From Sternotherus odoratus (taxonomy: Eukaryota > Chordata > Testudines > Kinosternidae): 64,000 bases of DNA. Shown here piece after piece: positions 10,265-22,239 of the stretch. The position numbers were made by a program, and so were the translations under genes. Position 1 is the stretch's first letter; the number at the start of each line of letters is the position of its first letter. The stretch spans positions 43,960,890 to 44,024,889 of the forward strand of contig JAVMKO010000003.1 in the NCBI GenBank assembly GCA_032164245.1, written 5' to 3'. The notes below the pieces were generated by a model. It was given only the letters and a program-made list of their open reading frames with translations, was not told the origin of the DNA and ran no database searches.

Positions 10265-13200
10265 CTCCTGACCAATTTTCAGGAGAAAGCATACAGGCAA
10301 TTTTCATCAGTGAGGGCTTGTATATTTTAACTTTCGACTCGATATTTCTGTGTTAGAATTGATCAAAGAAAAGTCATTATTTTATAATATATAAAAATAA
10401 AAGAATTATTTTATATTGAGAAAAGTGTGTTTCGCCCTCCCCCACAAAAAAACCTACACTCTCTCTCTCCCCTAATTCAAAATGGTTTAACTGTTTTGGC
10501 TCAATTTTATTTAAAAAAATAAGTTCACCTTCTGGCAGCGGTAAGGGCTGGACAATTTCAGCCTATTAGATGACTGTCCCATCTGTGCTGAGTATGACAG
10601 CTGCGTTCAGAAGCACTTAAACTTATTTTTTGGCATTAGATAACTTAATTTCTGACGGCCCTTTTGTTTTAGCTATGTGGGTGGGTTTTAGCTATGTGGA
10701 TAGGGTGGTTTGTTTGATAGCAGTATGCATATCCGTAAGGAGAAGCAGGTAAGAAACAGAAAGAAAAGGCAAAAGTCAAGCCAAAGAGACAGCCAGAAAG
10801 TCACGGGGTGCATGGCCTTTAGAAAGAAGAGAACTCTCTGGCCAGAATGCTGGCTGAAAAGAGACTTGGAACTGCAAGCAAAGAAACTTCCTCGTATTGT
10901 TTGATTCCTGGGGTGTTTGGGGAAGCAGGACTTTGTATGTGCTATGTGTATATACAGGGTTGCACCACAGAAATACCTGATTCCCTTGTCAATTTCTCTT
11001 CTTAATGGAAACAACCCACAAGATCCTGAATACTGGCCAACCATTCAGGCAAAAGGAAAACCATGCAGTACTGTAATGTAATCAGAGCCTTCCCTTGGGT
11101 ACAGCGAATCAGGGTGTCTGGTACGGGCCCTGCACTTTGAGCAGCTTCACATGCTGATGCGATTGGCCAGTGCGGTCAGTCCCAGAAGTGTCAGGTTGGT
11201 CCCAGAAGTGACAGATTCATCACTTTTGCCCCAGACCGCGCAACACCCCCCCCCTTTGGGGTGGCCCCGAATGTAATAAAACATACAGCTGTGGAGCTGT
11301 TGCTCTAATGGATTTAGCCTTAATTTTTTACCTTGAAAAGTCAGAAGGTCCAGATTAGTTTCTGTAAACTGAGTTCAGAAAATTCACAGCCTGCATGTGT
11401 GTTCCAAAAATAATGACCTATTCAAGTTTTTACATCTATATAAGCTAAGTTCATACATAATAACCAGAAGTTAGTTAATTTGAATATGAATAATGTTCCT
11501 GAGAGTCGGGATGCTAGATTTAGAGACATTGCTGTCCCAGTAATAATAGAATTTATTGCTGACATGTTTAGTGTGCATTCTGTACTGGTAAATTACCAAT
11601 TTGCTTGGAAGAGAGTTACAATTAATTTAGTACATAGAGAAGCCTGTCTTCTCATTTAAATAACTATTCACCTACTTCTGATTTGGTTTTTTGCCTCTTT
11701 AGGAAACCTAATGGGAAAACTCTGTACTGTCCATAACTTGGTGATATATTTCTGAATAAAATCTACTGAGTGCATTTAAGTCAAGCAGAAATAGAAAGAG
11801 ATTAGAGGTAAGTTACAAAAACAATTTGAAGAATGGAAAGACTTTCATATGAAGAGATTGAGATGGTTTAGTTTAGAGAGAAGATGAATAAGAGGATACG
11901 TGACCCAGGTATACAAATTAGTGAATGAAACTATGGGGTTTCTTGCAGGTTTCTCTGAAGTATCTGGTCTGTATCAGAGACCAAATACTGAACTATTATG
12001 GCAACCTCTGCTCAGCCAAAATATATTCTAACATTGTGAACTGTATAATGAAAATAAAAGTTTTGATCTGAAATTTGCTTAAAAACCAGAATAAATGTGT
12101 TCTCTGATTACCTCAGTAATATAATATTGTGCAATATAATTAAGTTTATATCTATCTATAAAATAATAATTTGTTGTAGTATAGACCCCGGTCAGGGCTC
12201 TATTATGTTAGGCACTGAATAAACAGGGTGAAAGACACCAATGTATTGCAGATCTGAAAGTGCTTTACAAACTTTTATACATATGAATTTAATCAATTTT
12301 AAGCTTTCACATAGAGTGTCAGATGGTGTATGAGAATTGCCAGGGGAAATGTATGTATTTTTTAATAATTCCATACAGCTCAAGGATATAAATGTGGCAA
12401 AACTGGATAAGGTCCTGGAAGAAAATCCTAAAAACAGCCTAAGGCTGAGGTTTATGTTCTAGTGTTTTTGAGTCACCTGTAAAGCCAAACCCCAGGAAGC
12501 AGGTAAATTTGGAAAGTAACTCAGGTTCTGGGTGATTTGTTGAGGGGCCTTTCTTGGGAGGCAGAAACAACAGGAAGGAAAGCGATCAGGGAAGGGACTG
12601 GGGCTGAGGTACATGATCCCAGAGCATGATGTAGAAACACCTACTGGTTTTGGGTACCTGGAATGTACTGCTTCAAAAGCTTGTGCTGGGTTCAGGGCTG
12701 AATGATAAGTTCAGAATCTCAGCTTTCATTTTAAAACAATATTTCTAGCCTTCATGACTGCAAAGAAAAGCTTGCAAATATGACCCAAGTGTAACTCAGA
12801 CTTGCTGTGATGCTTGAAAGAATAGCTCCACAAGGTATGGAACCACCCCGTTCTGCTTAACTCTGAAAGCTGCTGTCAGATCAGGAAATGTGATCAGTGC
12901 CTCAGTGTGGGGGTGGGCCATGGGATCCCCATGTATAGTGTGTCTAGATCCCCGGATTACCTTAATTTGGATGGGCCCTATAAATCTTGATTGTGATTTT
13001 CTTTTTGCCAAATCTCTTATTTTACTTCTGCCTTTTGTGTGGCAGTCAAATGAATAAATTAGAAGACTTATCCAAGAAGTACAAGGGTATCATGAGTCAC
13101 AATCCGGTTTACACAATAAATTATTCTACTGCGATTGGCAATAATTTATGCTTATTTTATTGACTCATGAGTCTCCTGTTTCAGGGAATAGCATACAAAC

Positions 13201-13600
13201 ACAATAGGTAATTAGTGAAGCCAACTATTTGGAACAAAGCCATGCTCCATGTGGGAGACCTGCCCTTACAAACCTGTCGGGTGTGGGAATCAGGGAAGAT
13301 ACATGGAGATGGAAGAATTCATGGGTATTAAACCTTCAAAGAATCAAAGGCTGCTTTCTGCTTATCTAATGCATATATTATTCCAAACTAATAACACTGA
13401 CAGTGTTTTACCTGGAGTTCCTCCATAGCTGGAAGGAATAGGCATCTCATCCTTGAAATGCAGAGTGTTGCACTTCTCCCCTGGCCACCTGCCATCCTCG
13501 TAACACTCTTGCATATCAGAACTAAGGCAGTCATTGCAGATTACAGTTCTGCAGCTCAGAGGAAGTGCAAACTCCTTGTATGGGTTCTCTGCACCCTATT
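10265..13600. other. Unassigned; GC-richer repeat-like patch at about 11105-11265
   Basis: No host exon or RNA gene was recognised. At about 11105-11265 a GC-richer patch with CCCAGAAGTG repeated twice resembles a chelonian interspersed repeat of unknown class. The 118-codon minus-strand frame at 10688-11044 has no recognisable domain. Confidence 0.4.
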
Positions 13601-14378
13601 CATGTGTACAACAGAAATGTACCAGTCTTGCTATCTAGCCAACACCCATACTGGTGAGGGGCTTGGTTTCTCCCTATATAAGAGCAGAGGAAGAGTAAGG
13701 GGGAAGTCACATTCCAGAGGGGAGTGTCATCAGTCCTCCTTATTCAACATCATTAAAAGATCTTCCAAAAGAGAGGAGTGCTGGAATATGTATCTCTTTG
13801 CTTACAACTGTGCTCTATGAACCAAAAAAAAGCCCAGAAACCCTGAAATAGTTGCTAAAAGAATAAATGAAGCATTAAGGAAGGGTGTGGAATGGGAAAA
13901 CATGGGGCTTTAAATTCTCAACTGACAAAACTAAGGGAATGATATTTGCTTAAAACAAAATTTTAAAAAAGATTATAAATTGTATCTGTATGGAAAGCAA
14001 ATAAATATAGTTAAAAGCTTCACATTTTTAGGTGTGATATTTGATGATAATCTCACTGGGCACTAATTATTTAGTATCGGTGCCAGGCTTTCAGTTTGGC
14101 ATCAAGAATAAATCTGAAAAAACTTGACTCAAGCCAAGCTCCGGTGTTGTGAATGGCATTGTGAATGAGGGCACCACATGCCGTCGTGTGTACTGCAAAT
14201 AGCTGTGGTGAAATACCTATTACTTTAATAATGAAACTTTTAAACTGAACCTTTTGGGCAAAAGACATTAGAAACACTAGAAGATGGAAACACTAAGCCA
14301 ATATATGAGAATGCTGGGAATTAAGTGGTCTATGAGTAGGGCAAAAACTCAGTATGCCTAAAATAAGTAGGGTTAAAG

Positions 14379-14936
14379 CAGGGGTGGGCAAACTATGGCC
14401 TGCAGGCCACATCCAGCCTGCAGGACCCCTGCCCGGCCCCTGAACTTCCAGCTTGGAAGGCTTCCCCCAAACCTCCCCTGCTGCCACACTGCCGCATGGG
14501 CAGTGCTTTGCGGGGTGGGGCTGCAGACTCCTGCAGGGTAGTGCATCTAGCTCCATCCCTGCTGCTGCTCTGAACGGCATGGTAAGTGTGTGGAGAGTGG
14601 GAGGAGTTGGATAAGGGGCAGAGTCCCGGGGGGAGGGGGGGATCAGCAGACAGGGAATAGGGGGGCTTAGGAAGTGGGGTCCTGGGGGAGTGGTTAGGGG
14701 TTGGGGGTCTCTGGAGGGGGTAATCAGGGGACAAGGAGCAGGGAAGCTTAGATAGGGGGTGAGGTCCCAGGGGGTGGTTAGGGGTGGGGGGTGTCTCAGG
14801 AGGGGGTAGTCAAGGAACAAGGAGGGAAAGGGGGTTGGATGTGTTGGGGATTCTGAGGGGGTCAGATAGGGGGCATGGGGCCAGGCTGTTTGGCTGTTTT
14901 GCAACCCCGATGTGCCAAAAAGTTTGCCCATCCTTG
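14379..14936. mobile_element. Non-autonomous hAT element with perfect 8-bp duplication
   Basis: The ends CAGGGGTGGGCAAACT and AGTTTGCCCATCCTTG are inverted repeats, and GGTTAAAG flanks both sides exactly (14371-14378 and 14937-14944). It lies inside the LINE at 13600-17430. The interior is a G-rich degenerate repeat with GGGG-TCCTGGGG units. The 212-codon minus-strand frame across it is only a proline-rich chance translation. Confidence 0.9.
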
Positions 14937-15189
14937 GGTTAAAGCATGGACAAAGGATCTTAGGGAAAAGAAAAACTTTAAATCTGTAGCATTGGGGAAA
15001 TGTGTTATAAATGGAAAATTAAGCCTCCTGAGGTTGCTATGGAATTGCATAATGAAATTAAAGGGGAGGGATAAATGTGTAAGATATAGCAAATCAATAC
15101 ATTTGTGATAAATGCCAAATGAATACCAATGATTAAAAAAATGTAAAAACTAGAAGAGTGGGAACAACATTTTGCATTTCTTTGCTTGG

Positions 15190-15807
15190 TGTGGCAGGGT
15201 GGGCTTGACCCAGCCTGCCGCCCCTTTAAGAGGGAGAAAGGCCCTCTGCAAACTTCCCTTGCAGGAAGGCTAATTAGCCACCTGGCTTGCAGGGCAATCA
15301 GCCTGCATGAGTTGCACCTGGCAGCCTCCTCTGGGGGATATAAGGCTGCCAGGAACAAAGCCCAGAGTGGTGGTGGCATGAGCTATTCAGAGCTGTGTGT
15401 GTTGAGCTATCAAGAGCTGTGTGTGTTGAGCTATCCAGAGCTGTATCTAAAGCTGTTTAATACTCACTCTGCGGGTGCAGTTGGGGAGGGAGTCCCAACC
15501 GGGGGTAGTGGACTCAGCCTCCCCCTGTAGCTGTTTAGAGCGGTATATTCACAGCTGTATGCTAATGAGCTATTGAGAGCTGTATGCTAACGAGCTATTG
15601 AGAGCTGTATGTTAATGAGCTATTGAGAGCTGTATGTTAATGAGCTATTCAGAGCTGAAGCTGTAGAGCTGTAATTAAAAGGACTGCACTGTTTTAAGCT
15701 GTATATATTGGTGGTGGGGCCTGCACTGTAAATTAAAGAGCACTGTTTGGAGCGAAAAAGGGTTTCCTGCATGTTCCTTGAGAGGGGTAAGAGAGCGGTC
15801 TGTCACA
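15190..15807 (+). mobile_element. Solo LTR, family B, with 5-bp duplication
   Basis: The LTR starts TGTGGCAGGG and ends GTCTGTCACA. The exact 5-bp duplication CTTGG flanks it (15185-15189 and 15808-15812). A TATA-like GATATAAGGC lies at 15338 and an ATTAAA signal near 15732. The middle is a tandem array of GAGCTATT-AGAGCTGTAT units. No internal region remains. It sits inside the RNase H part of the host LINE and postdates it. Confidence 0.92.
15378..15655 (+). repeat. Tandem GAGCTAT/GAGCTGTAT array inside the family B LTR
   Basis: Two zones of repeats occur. About 15378-15455 has GAGCTATCmAGAGCTGTGTGTGTT-like units of about 23 bp. About 15555-15655 has four or five units of about 25 bp of the form GAGCTATTGAGAGCTGTATG plus TTAAT. 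The units lie downstream of the TATA-like box, so they would be in the transcribed R/U5 part of the LTR. Confidence 0.8.
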
Positions 15808-16538
15808 CTTGGAATTAAAAAAGCTGTAAGTCTGTCAAATTTTGTACTGTTTTGATGACTGAACTTGCAGCAATAATGATGGCTTTAAATTGGCTCATCG
15901 ATGTGTTCCCAGCTGCCATGCCCATCCTGTCTTATACCCAGTCAGGACTACTGGTGTTCAGAAATGGTACTTCAGATAACAGTAATATTTCATTAATATG
16001 TAATTTTTGCGAACAACAGAATTGACACAGTGGGGTGTAATCATAGTAACAACTCAGATTCTGGAGCATGGAGAGGTAGTGGGCAATGGGCTGACAGACA
16101 AAGTGGCAAAAAATGCTGTCAAAAAAGAGCAAGTTGATTTAAAGATTCCTTTAAGTAAACTGGAATTTTAAAAAAATTAAGTAAAAATGAGTTGAGAGAG
16201 AAATGGCAGGAAATATGGACAAAAGAAACAAGGGGAGAGGAAATATTCTGTGAAATATGCCCAAGAGTAAAAAATGCTCATATACACCCAGGCCCTGAGA
16301 GAGTGAAGTGGCTCTACTTAGAGTTTCAGCTGGCCATTGTGGCTTAAATAGTAATTTGTTTTTAAGAAACAAACATAAAGATTGATGATATGGGATGTGC
16401 AAGGTCCAGGAAACAGTTGATCATCTCCTTTGGGATGCAAAGAGTATACCATTAAAAGGGGATATTTATATGAAAAGTATCTTAAAGTATCAAAATTTTC
16501 ACTGCAACGCCAAGTAAGAGCATCAGGAAAATGGGCCC

Positions 16539-17334
16539 TGTAAGATAGTCTATTCCCTCTCTCTGAACACTGGGGTACAGAGGAGGGTCTCTTCTATGCA
16601 AGACCAAATAACTACAAGCTGCTTCACAGCCTAAGTTAAACCTTTCCCCCCCAAAAACCCACACTCTACCAGTTGGGCAATTGGGGTCCCGCTGCCACCA
16701 CTCAGTGATTACCCCAAGACTATGGGGTAGGGGCACCTTGACCCCCCCTCCCCCCCGAGAGTAACCCTCCCAACCCCTCCCTTCCTGTCTGGGAGGGAAA
16801 AAAACACACAGAGACTTAACTCCGGCATCCCCTTCTCAACCTAGGAGACACAAATCCTCTTCCCCCTCCCTTTCCAACCTGAAAGCAGAGAGAGATTTAA
16901 ACACAGCCCTCACTCACCATGAGCTGCCCCATCCAAAGCTAGGATTCCCTTATAAAAATAACCAAACACTTTTTTCACTAAAAAAGTTTAATAAAAAGAA
17001 GAAGACAACTTATAGCTAATGCAACTTTACAGATATGAAGCTTCTAACCCCTCCCTCTCTGGGAAAGTCAGTGACACTCCAAATCAGGTACAAAAAACTT
17101 AGAAAATCAAAATGTTACTTACAGTCAGCCTAATCTTAGAAATAGAAGGGTGTTTTATCTTTCCCATAGCTAGGAAAGATGGAGTCAGTCGAGTCATCCC
17201 AAAAGCTCCCGGGAAACTGAACTTGACTTCCTGGTTCTTCCTCGAGGTGGACTCTCTATGTCATCCCCCTCCGCTTCCCTCAGTTAACCCCTAACAGGTA
17301 AACCCACTCTCTAAGATACTTTACACTTATGACA
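16539..17334 (-). mobile_element. Solo LTR, family A, minus strand
   Basis: Read on the minus strand the LTR begins TGTCATAAGTGTAAAG and ends ATCTTACA. The exact 5-bp duplication GGCCC flanks it (16534-16538 and 17335-17339). Its poly(A) signal ATTAAA and the GGTGGCAGC motif match the other family A copies. It interrupts the 3' part of the LINE. Confidence 0.9.
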
Positions 17335-17434
17335 GGCCCCTATAAAAATAAGCAATATTGCAGTGCTCTCAGAATACAGGGAAAAGGGAAAGACTTTAAT
17401 TCTTGAATTACCTATGGTGTCCAGTGCTTGGCAG

Positions 17435-19289
17435 TCATAGACTCAGCAAGTGAGTCTGCTTTGCTATAAAACATAAAAAGAAGAAGAGTAAGGGGAGGTT
17501 AGACTCCTGGTGAGAAGCCCTGTGAGTCTCTGCTGGATAGAGAGCAGAAAGATAGACCCTCAAGGAGAAGGGGCTGGACCTAGAGTGGAGACTCTGTTTT
17601 AAATTTTGGCAAATACATCGCAAATCCTCTGCAACCACTCAGCTATCACAGAAATGATTGGTTAGGCATTTGAAGGTTGCAAGACTTACATGGCAACAGC
17701 AAATGGGAGCACTAGCAGAACGTGAGGGGAGAAGGAGCTGTCAAAGAAGAACACCCTGAAAAACATAGGCATAGTACACAAAAAATTAGATTACTGAGGC
17801 ATATATGGGCCTAACTCCCATTGATTCAAGTCTGCAGAAGCTAGAACAATAGAGTTAGGGTTAATGCTAGTGAGTGGAATTTTGTTCCCTGACAGAGATA
17901 AAAACCTATTTTGTCTAAAATGAAACTAGCTAATTACATTAGATGGGATTTTTTTATAAGAAATATATATAAACTCTTATTCTTCATGGCATAAGCTAAA
18001 TTAAAGGGGTAGGAAGAAATTCCCTCCATAGCCAATTATAAAAAGGTACTCTGGGATTTTTTAAAAATCTATTTAAAGTTTAAAGCAACAGGAAGAGTTT
18101 GGAGACCTGTACTACAGTGATCATCAAAAACGTCAAGAGGCATGCTTGTGGTTCATTGGAATGATGTAGATTTGATAACTTAACTGTAGGATCAGGCAGT
18201 AGGAAGAGATGGGCTGAGAGGGTGAAAGCCCTTATGCAAACAAAAATATTCATCTGTGGAACTGAGACAGCACAGAAAGCTGCCACTATGGTACATTGCC
18301 CTCATTTTTAAAGTCATTCCCTCTTTAAAGTGTGGTTCTTATTCAAACAGTCTCATTGATGATTGTATCAATCCAGGCCACAATTTCACTGTGTACTGGT
18401 TTTTTACTTGAGTGGTCAGATGTGGTTAATAATGGTTCATAATATGTTTTCTGTGGTAACTATTAAAAATAGTCTAAATACACTATGGTTTCTATGGAAA
18501 ATATCTTATAATTTGTTGGATTTCCACAGAAACCACACATATTTCTTCCATCACAGCCATGGATGATTTTCCATGAAAAGAACAGACATTGGACAATCTT
18601 CCTTGAAAAAAGTTTCAGATTGAACGTTAGTTTTCAAGACAGTTTTCACTGCTTTTCACTAATCATTTTAGAAAATACATTCTGATTATTAATCTGCTAT
18701 TGTTACAAATAATGCCTATGGTTTCTGTAAATGAAAGAGAGAAAATAAAAAAGTCTCTATTTCAATGTATTTACAATGTGAATACTTACTGATGTCAGTT
18801 AGAGGGTTTTTTTTCCATATTTTCAGGCCTGATCCTTCAAAGTCATGCTTAATTTTACACATACGAGACTCTATTGACTTCAAGGTTAAGATTAAGCATA
18901 TACATGAGTTTTTACATAACCAGGGGCTTTGTTGGTAAATTTGACCTGTACTGTGTGGATTTTCACTGCAGGGGATATAAAAACACTTTTTAAAACAGGA
19001 AAAATACAGTGTAAACAACAAAACTTGTTAGAGAAATTTATGGGCAAATGTATTACCTGAAACTACTTCAAACTCTTTTTTTATTTTTATTTTTTAATGA
19101 CTAGCTTTCAAGTTGACAGTTTCTCTTTAATATAATGTAGTCATTCTCCTTTCAGTCAATGGAAATGGCTCTGGAATTCTATCAAAATCATGGCAATTTT
19201 AGGTATGGGACAAAAAACATGTTTTAGCAAATATATAACGAATGAAATTGTGTCAACAGAAGATATTTGTATGTAAATAACTATAATGC
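17435..19289. other. Unassigned; old TTAAGCAT-type repeat at about 18825-18925
   Basis: No exon or RNA gene was recognised. At about 18825-18925 the text GGCCTGATCCTTCAAAGTCA followed by GCATATACATGAG resembles the interspersed repeat at 44380-44610. Confidence 0.4.
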
Positions 19290-19425
19290 ATGTAGTGCTG
19301 TAGCTGTGTTACTATCAGGTTACTGGAGAAATAAGGTGGGTGAGGTCACATTTTTTTATGGGACCAACTTCTCTTGGTGAAAGAGACAAGCTTTTGAGCT
19401 TGCACAGAAGAGGAACTCTCACATC
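19290..19425 (+). repeat. Interspersed repeat, AAGGTGGGTGAGGT family, copy 1
   Basis: The text GCTGTAGCTGTGTTACT, then AAGGTGGGTGAGGTCA, GGGACCAACTTCTCTTGG and GAGACAAGCTTTTGAGCTTG is an abundant turtle repeat. It also appears at 55975-56105 (+) and 57037-57115 (-). Class unresolved; possibly another Penelope-like family. Confidence 0.6.
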
Positions 19426-19848
19426 TTGTCTATCTAATAATAATGCAATCATTTTCTCAGAAGTAATTTAACACGCTTAAAAGGAAATTAATAGGGTAAT
19501 TAATTCAAAAATTTGACCAAACTTAAAAACTATAAACTGATGCAAGTGTACTACAGAACTTTTTTTTTACTTAAGGAACGCTACAGTCTGGGCCATCCTT
19601 ACCCATATGCAAAGTATGCAGCTGTGTAGGGCACCAGGGAATTTGAGTAGGTTTTCTACTAGACTGTAGTTAATATCACTCTGTCACCAGCACAAAAGCA
19701 GTTGTATTTAAGTGATGTTTCTATAGTAATCTTGAAGTTTGCCAGTTTCTTCACCTGTCAGATCACAGTAAATTAAAAGTGAGGGAGCAGAGAGAAAACA
19801 GATCTTTGTATACTTTAGATATCATGCTTGAAACTTAAAATATATATA

Positions 19849-20667
19849 CAGTAACTCCTCTTTTAAAGTCGTCACGGTTAACATTGTTTTGTTGTTACAT
19901 TGCTAATCAGTTGGGGAACATGCTCGTTTAAAGTTGTGCAATGCTCCCTTCTAATGTCATCAGCTGCCCAACAGGCTATCAATTGCCAGCAGTTCAATTG
20001 CCTGTAGTTCATATGTCCCTCCCCACACCGCAATATGCGGCTCCTGCCCTCTGCCTTGGAGCTTCTCCCTGAGACTCCTGCTTTCTGGGGAGTGGAGAAT
20101 AAGGGGGGGAGAGGTAATGTCAGGGTGTCTCTGTCCCCCCTGTCCTTGCACCCCGCTTACCCCATCTTCCATAGAGTAGAGGGGACACAGGATGAAGGGA
20201 GCTGCTGCCTTAGGCAGCAGCTGCAGGCTTACTGATCTAATTAATGAGGCCCCACTCTTGATACTTGAAGGTGAATGCACATCTCTATCTCTGTCTCTCA
20301 GGGTGTATGTCTCTGCACTCCCTCCTTTCCTGTTGCATTCTAGAGTGTCAGAGTTAACCCTTGAGGGCTCAGAAAATTGCTAGTTATGAGCAGTAAGACA
20401 GTCCCTGGGAAATATCCCAGCTTCTGACTCCTCCACCTCAACCAAGCTTCACAATCATCATCACTGTGTACCGATATTAAATTGTTTGTGTAAAATTTAT
20501 ACTGTGTGTATTTATATATAGTATTTTGTCTGATGAAAAAAAATTTCCCTGGAACCTAACCTCTGCTATTTACATTAATTCTTATGGGGAAATTGGATTA
20601 GTTTAACATAGTTTTGCTTAAAGTCGCATTTTTCAGGAACATAACTATGTTAAGTGAGGAGTTCCTG
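19849..20667. mobile_element. Tigger-like (pogo/TcMar) non-autonomous element
   Basis: The left end CAGTAACTCCTCTTTTAAAG pairs with the right end, whose reverse complement is CAGGAACTCCTCACTTAAC. TA flanks both ends (19847-48 and 20668-69). No transposase is encoded. The 106-codon minus-strand frame inside is chance. Confidence 0.75.
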
Positions 20668-20878
20668 TATTTCTGTGGATTTAGCGGTTCAAAAAAGTTA
20701 AAGTAGCCTAAAAGTTTTATTTGAGCCTGGCTGAAGAGCAGAAAACATATTGACTGATGTATTATTATTATTTAGTAAGCACTGACTATATGTTTGGCAC
20801 TGTGCAAAACACAGAGACGTTTCAAGCCATCCTACATAGAGCTTACACAGAAATATATTTTTAATCTTGAAAATAGTA

Positions 20879-21168
20879 CAGTAGACTCTTGATTATCCAG
20901 GATGATAGGGAAAAAATTAATCCTGGTTAATAAAATCCTGGATAATCACCATCCACTGGAAATGTGGGGAGGGGGGATTGGTTCATCAGCCACCCTGCAC
21001 CAGGGGGAGGGGCTGTTGGTTCACTGCCTGCCCTGCGCCCTGGTGGTGGTGGTGGGGGGGGTCGTGTGTGCTTGGGGAGGCAACAAAGCCAGAGCCAGCC
21101 CTGCGAGTTACGTGTATTTTTTCCCCACATCCTGGTTAACCCAATCCTGGATGATCAAGAGTCTACTT
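20879..21168. mobile_element. TA-flanked MITE, CAGTAGACTCTCGATTATCC family, copy 1
   Basis: The ends CAGTAGACTCTTGATTATCC and GGATGATCAAGAGTCTACT form long inverted repeats after a TA dinucleotide. The interior has sub-terminal AATCCTGGTTAAT repeats and a G-rich centre. It matches the copies at 21940 and 58496 along its whole length. Tigger/pogo affinity is inferred from TA duplication and end sequence. Confidence 0.8.
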
Positions 21169-21939
21169 AGAGATTTTCGGTATAGAATCTAAAATTATTT
21201 AATGCCTTTGTATTAAACTAGGTTCAATGCTTATCTGGGTGGTACAGTTTAGATAATTTAATCCTTGGAATGCAGAATACACAAATCTTCCTACAAAACT
21301 CAAAAATAAAACAGATGTTCTAGAGCATACCAAATTTTTATACTAAGTAATAAATAATCATAGGCAGAAACAGATGTTAATGACCAAACTCAGTTTTTTA
21401 AAAACTATATAAAATTAGTTATTAATTGTAACTGTCCAGAATTTTGATGTAAGAAATATATTAAGAATTTGCAGTTATTTAAATTGCACTCTTTAATCTC
21501 AGTCAAAATGTCAAAGGTAGTGCTTTGCATTTTATATTATTTTGAAGACTTGATGACTGGCTTATTAATAATTGAATCACCCATCTGGAAATAAACTAAT
21601 TGGACATTTAGCTTCTGTTTGTTTTCTTATAAGCTGTGGGTAGACTCTTTTTGGTAGTTATGTTCCAGCCTGGGGGGACAATGCTTTGATCTTTTAAGCC
21701 CTGCCTATGCTGTGCCAAGAACTAAATTTGAACTGATTTAAACACGGGAAGGTAGAACACAAATTCTAGGGTATAACACAAATCCTAAACATGGTTTGGA
21801 ACTATCGATATTAACTGAGTAACCATATTTAAAACAAGTTAGCCTGAGCTGCTTTAACACCTTGTTTTAAACTTGTTCAGCAAACTGAGACTGAACCCCA
21901 ATGTGGACTGGGCGTAAAGCCTCATTGAAACTACAGATA

Positions 21940-22239
21940 CAGTAGACTCTCGATTATCCAGGATAGGGGAAAAAATCAATCCTGGTTAATAAAATCCCAG
22001 ATAATCACCATCAATAGAAAATATGGGGAGGAGGGGTTGGTTCACCAGCCACCCTGCACCAGGGGGAAGGGGTGTTGGTTCACTGGCTTCCCTGCACTCA
22101 GGGGGGGGGGGGGGGTTGTGTGTGCTTGGTGCGGCAACAAAGCCAGAGCTGGCCCTGCGAGTTGCACATATATATTTTTTGACATTCTGGTTAATCCACA
22201 TCCTGGTTAACCCAATCCTGGATAATCGAGAGTCTACTG
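21940..22239. mobile_element. TA-flanked MITE, CAGTAGACTCTCGATTATCC family, copy 2
   Basis: The inverted ends CAGTAGACTCTCGATTATCC and GGATAATCGAGAGTCTACTG are perfect for 20 bp and flanked by TA (21938-39 and 22240-41). It is in the same orientation as copy 1, about 770 bp further on. The 124-codon frame at 22023-22397 is chance. Confidence 0.9.

Larger units (their letters stand above)
13600..17430 (+). mobile_element. Degenerate LINE with RT and RNase H remains
   Basis: Pieces in + order match a non-LTR retrotransposon ORF2. An RT palm remnant, LFAYNCALYE near 13797, stands where FADD is expected. Next comes an RT thumb-like stretch GFKFSTDKTKGMIF near 13903. RNase H pieces then follow the solo LTR: ELAAIMMALNWLIDVF near 15863, SYTQSGL near 15937 and GNGLTDKVAKNA near 16084. 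Last is a zinc-knuckle-like KVQETVDHLLWD near 16409. Frameshifts and stops are many. Three later insertions split it (14379-14936, 15190-15807, 16539-17334). An RNase H domain suggests the I/Jockey side of LINEs rather than CR1. The clade is not decided, and both ends are approximate. Confidence 0.7.

Noticed and set aside
12796..13011. 71-codon minus-strand frame beginning MAKRKSQSRF
   Set aside because: No domain, no promoter or splice context, and length expected by chance.
14293..14931. Minus-strand open frame of 212 codons
   Set aside because: It covers a hAT element with a perfect 8-bp duplication. The protein is a proline-rich translation of G-rich DNA.
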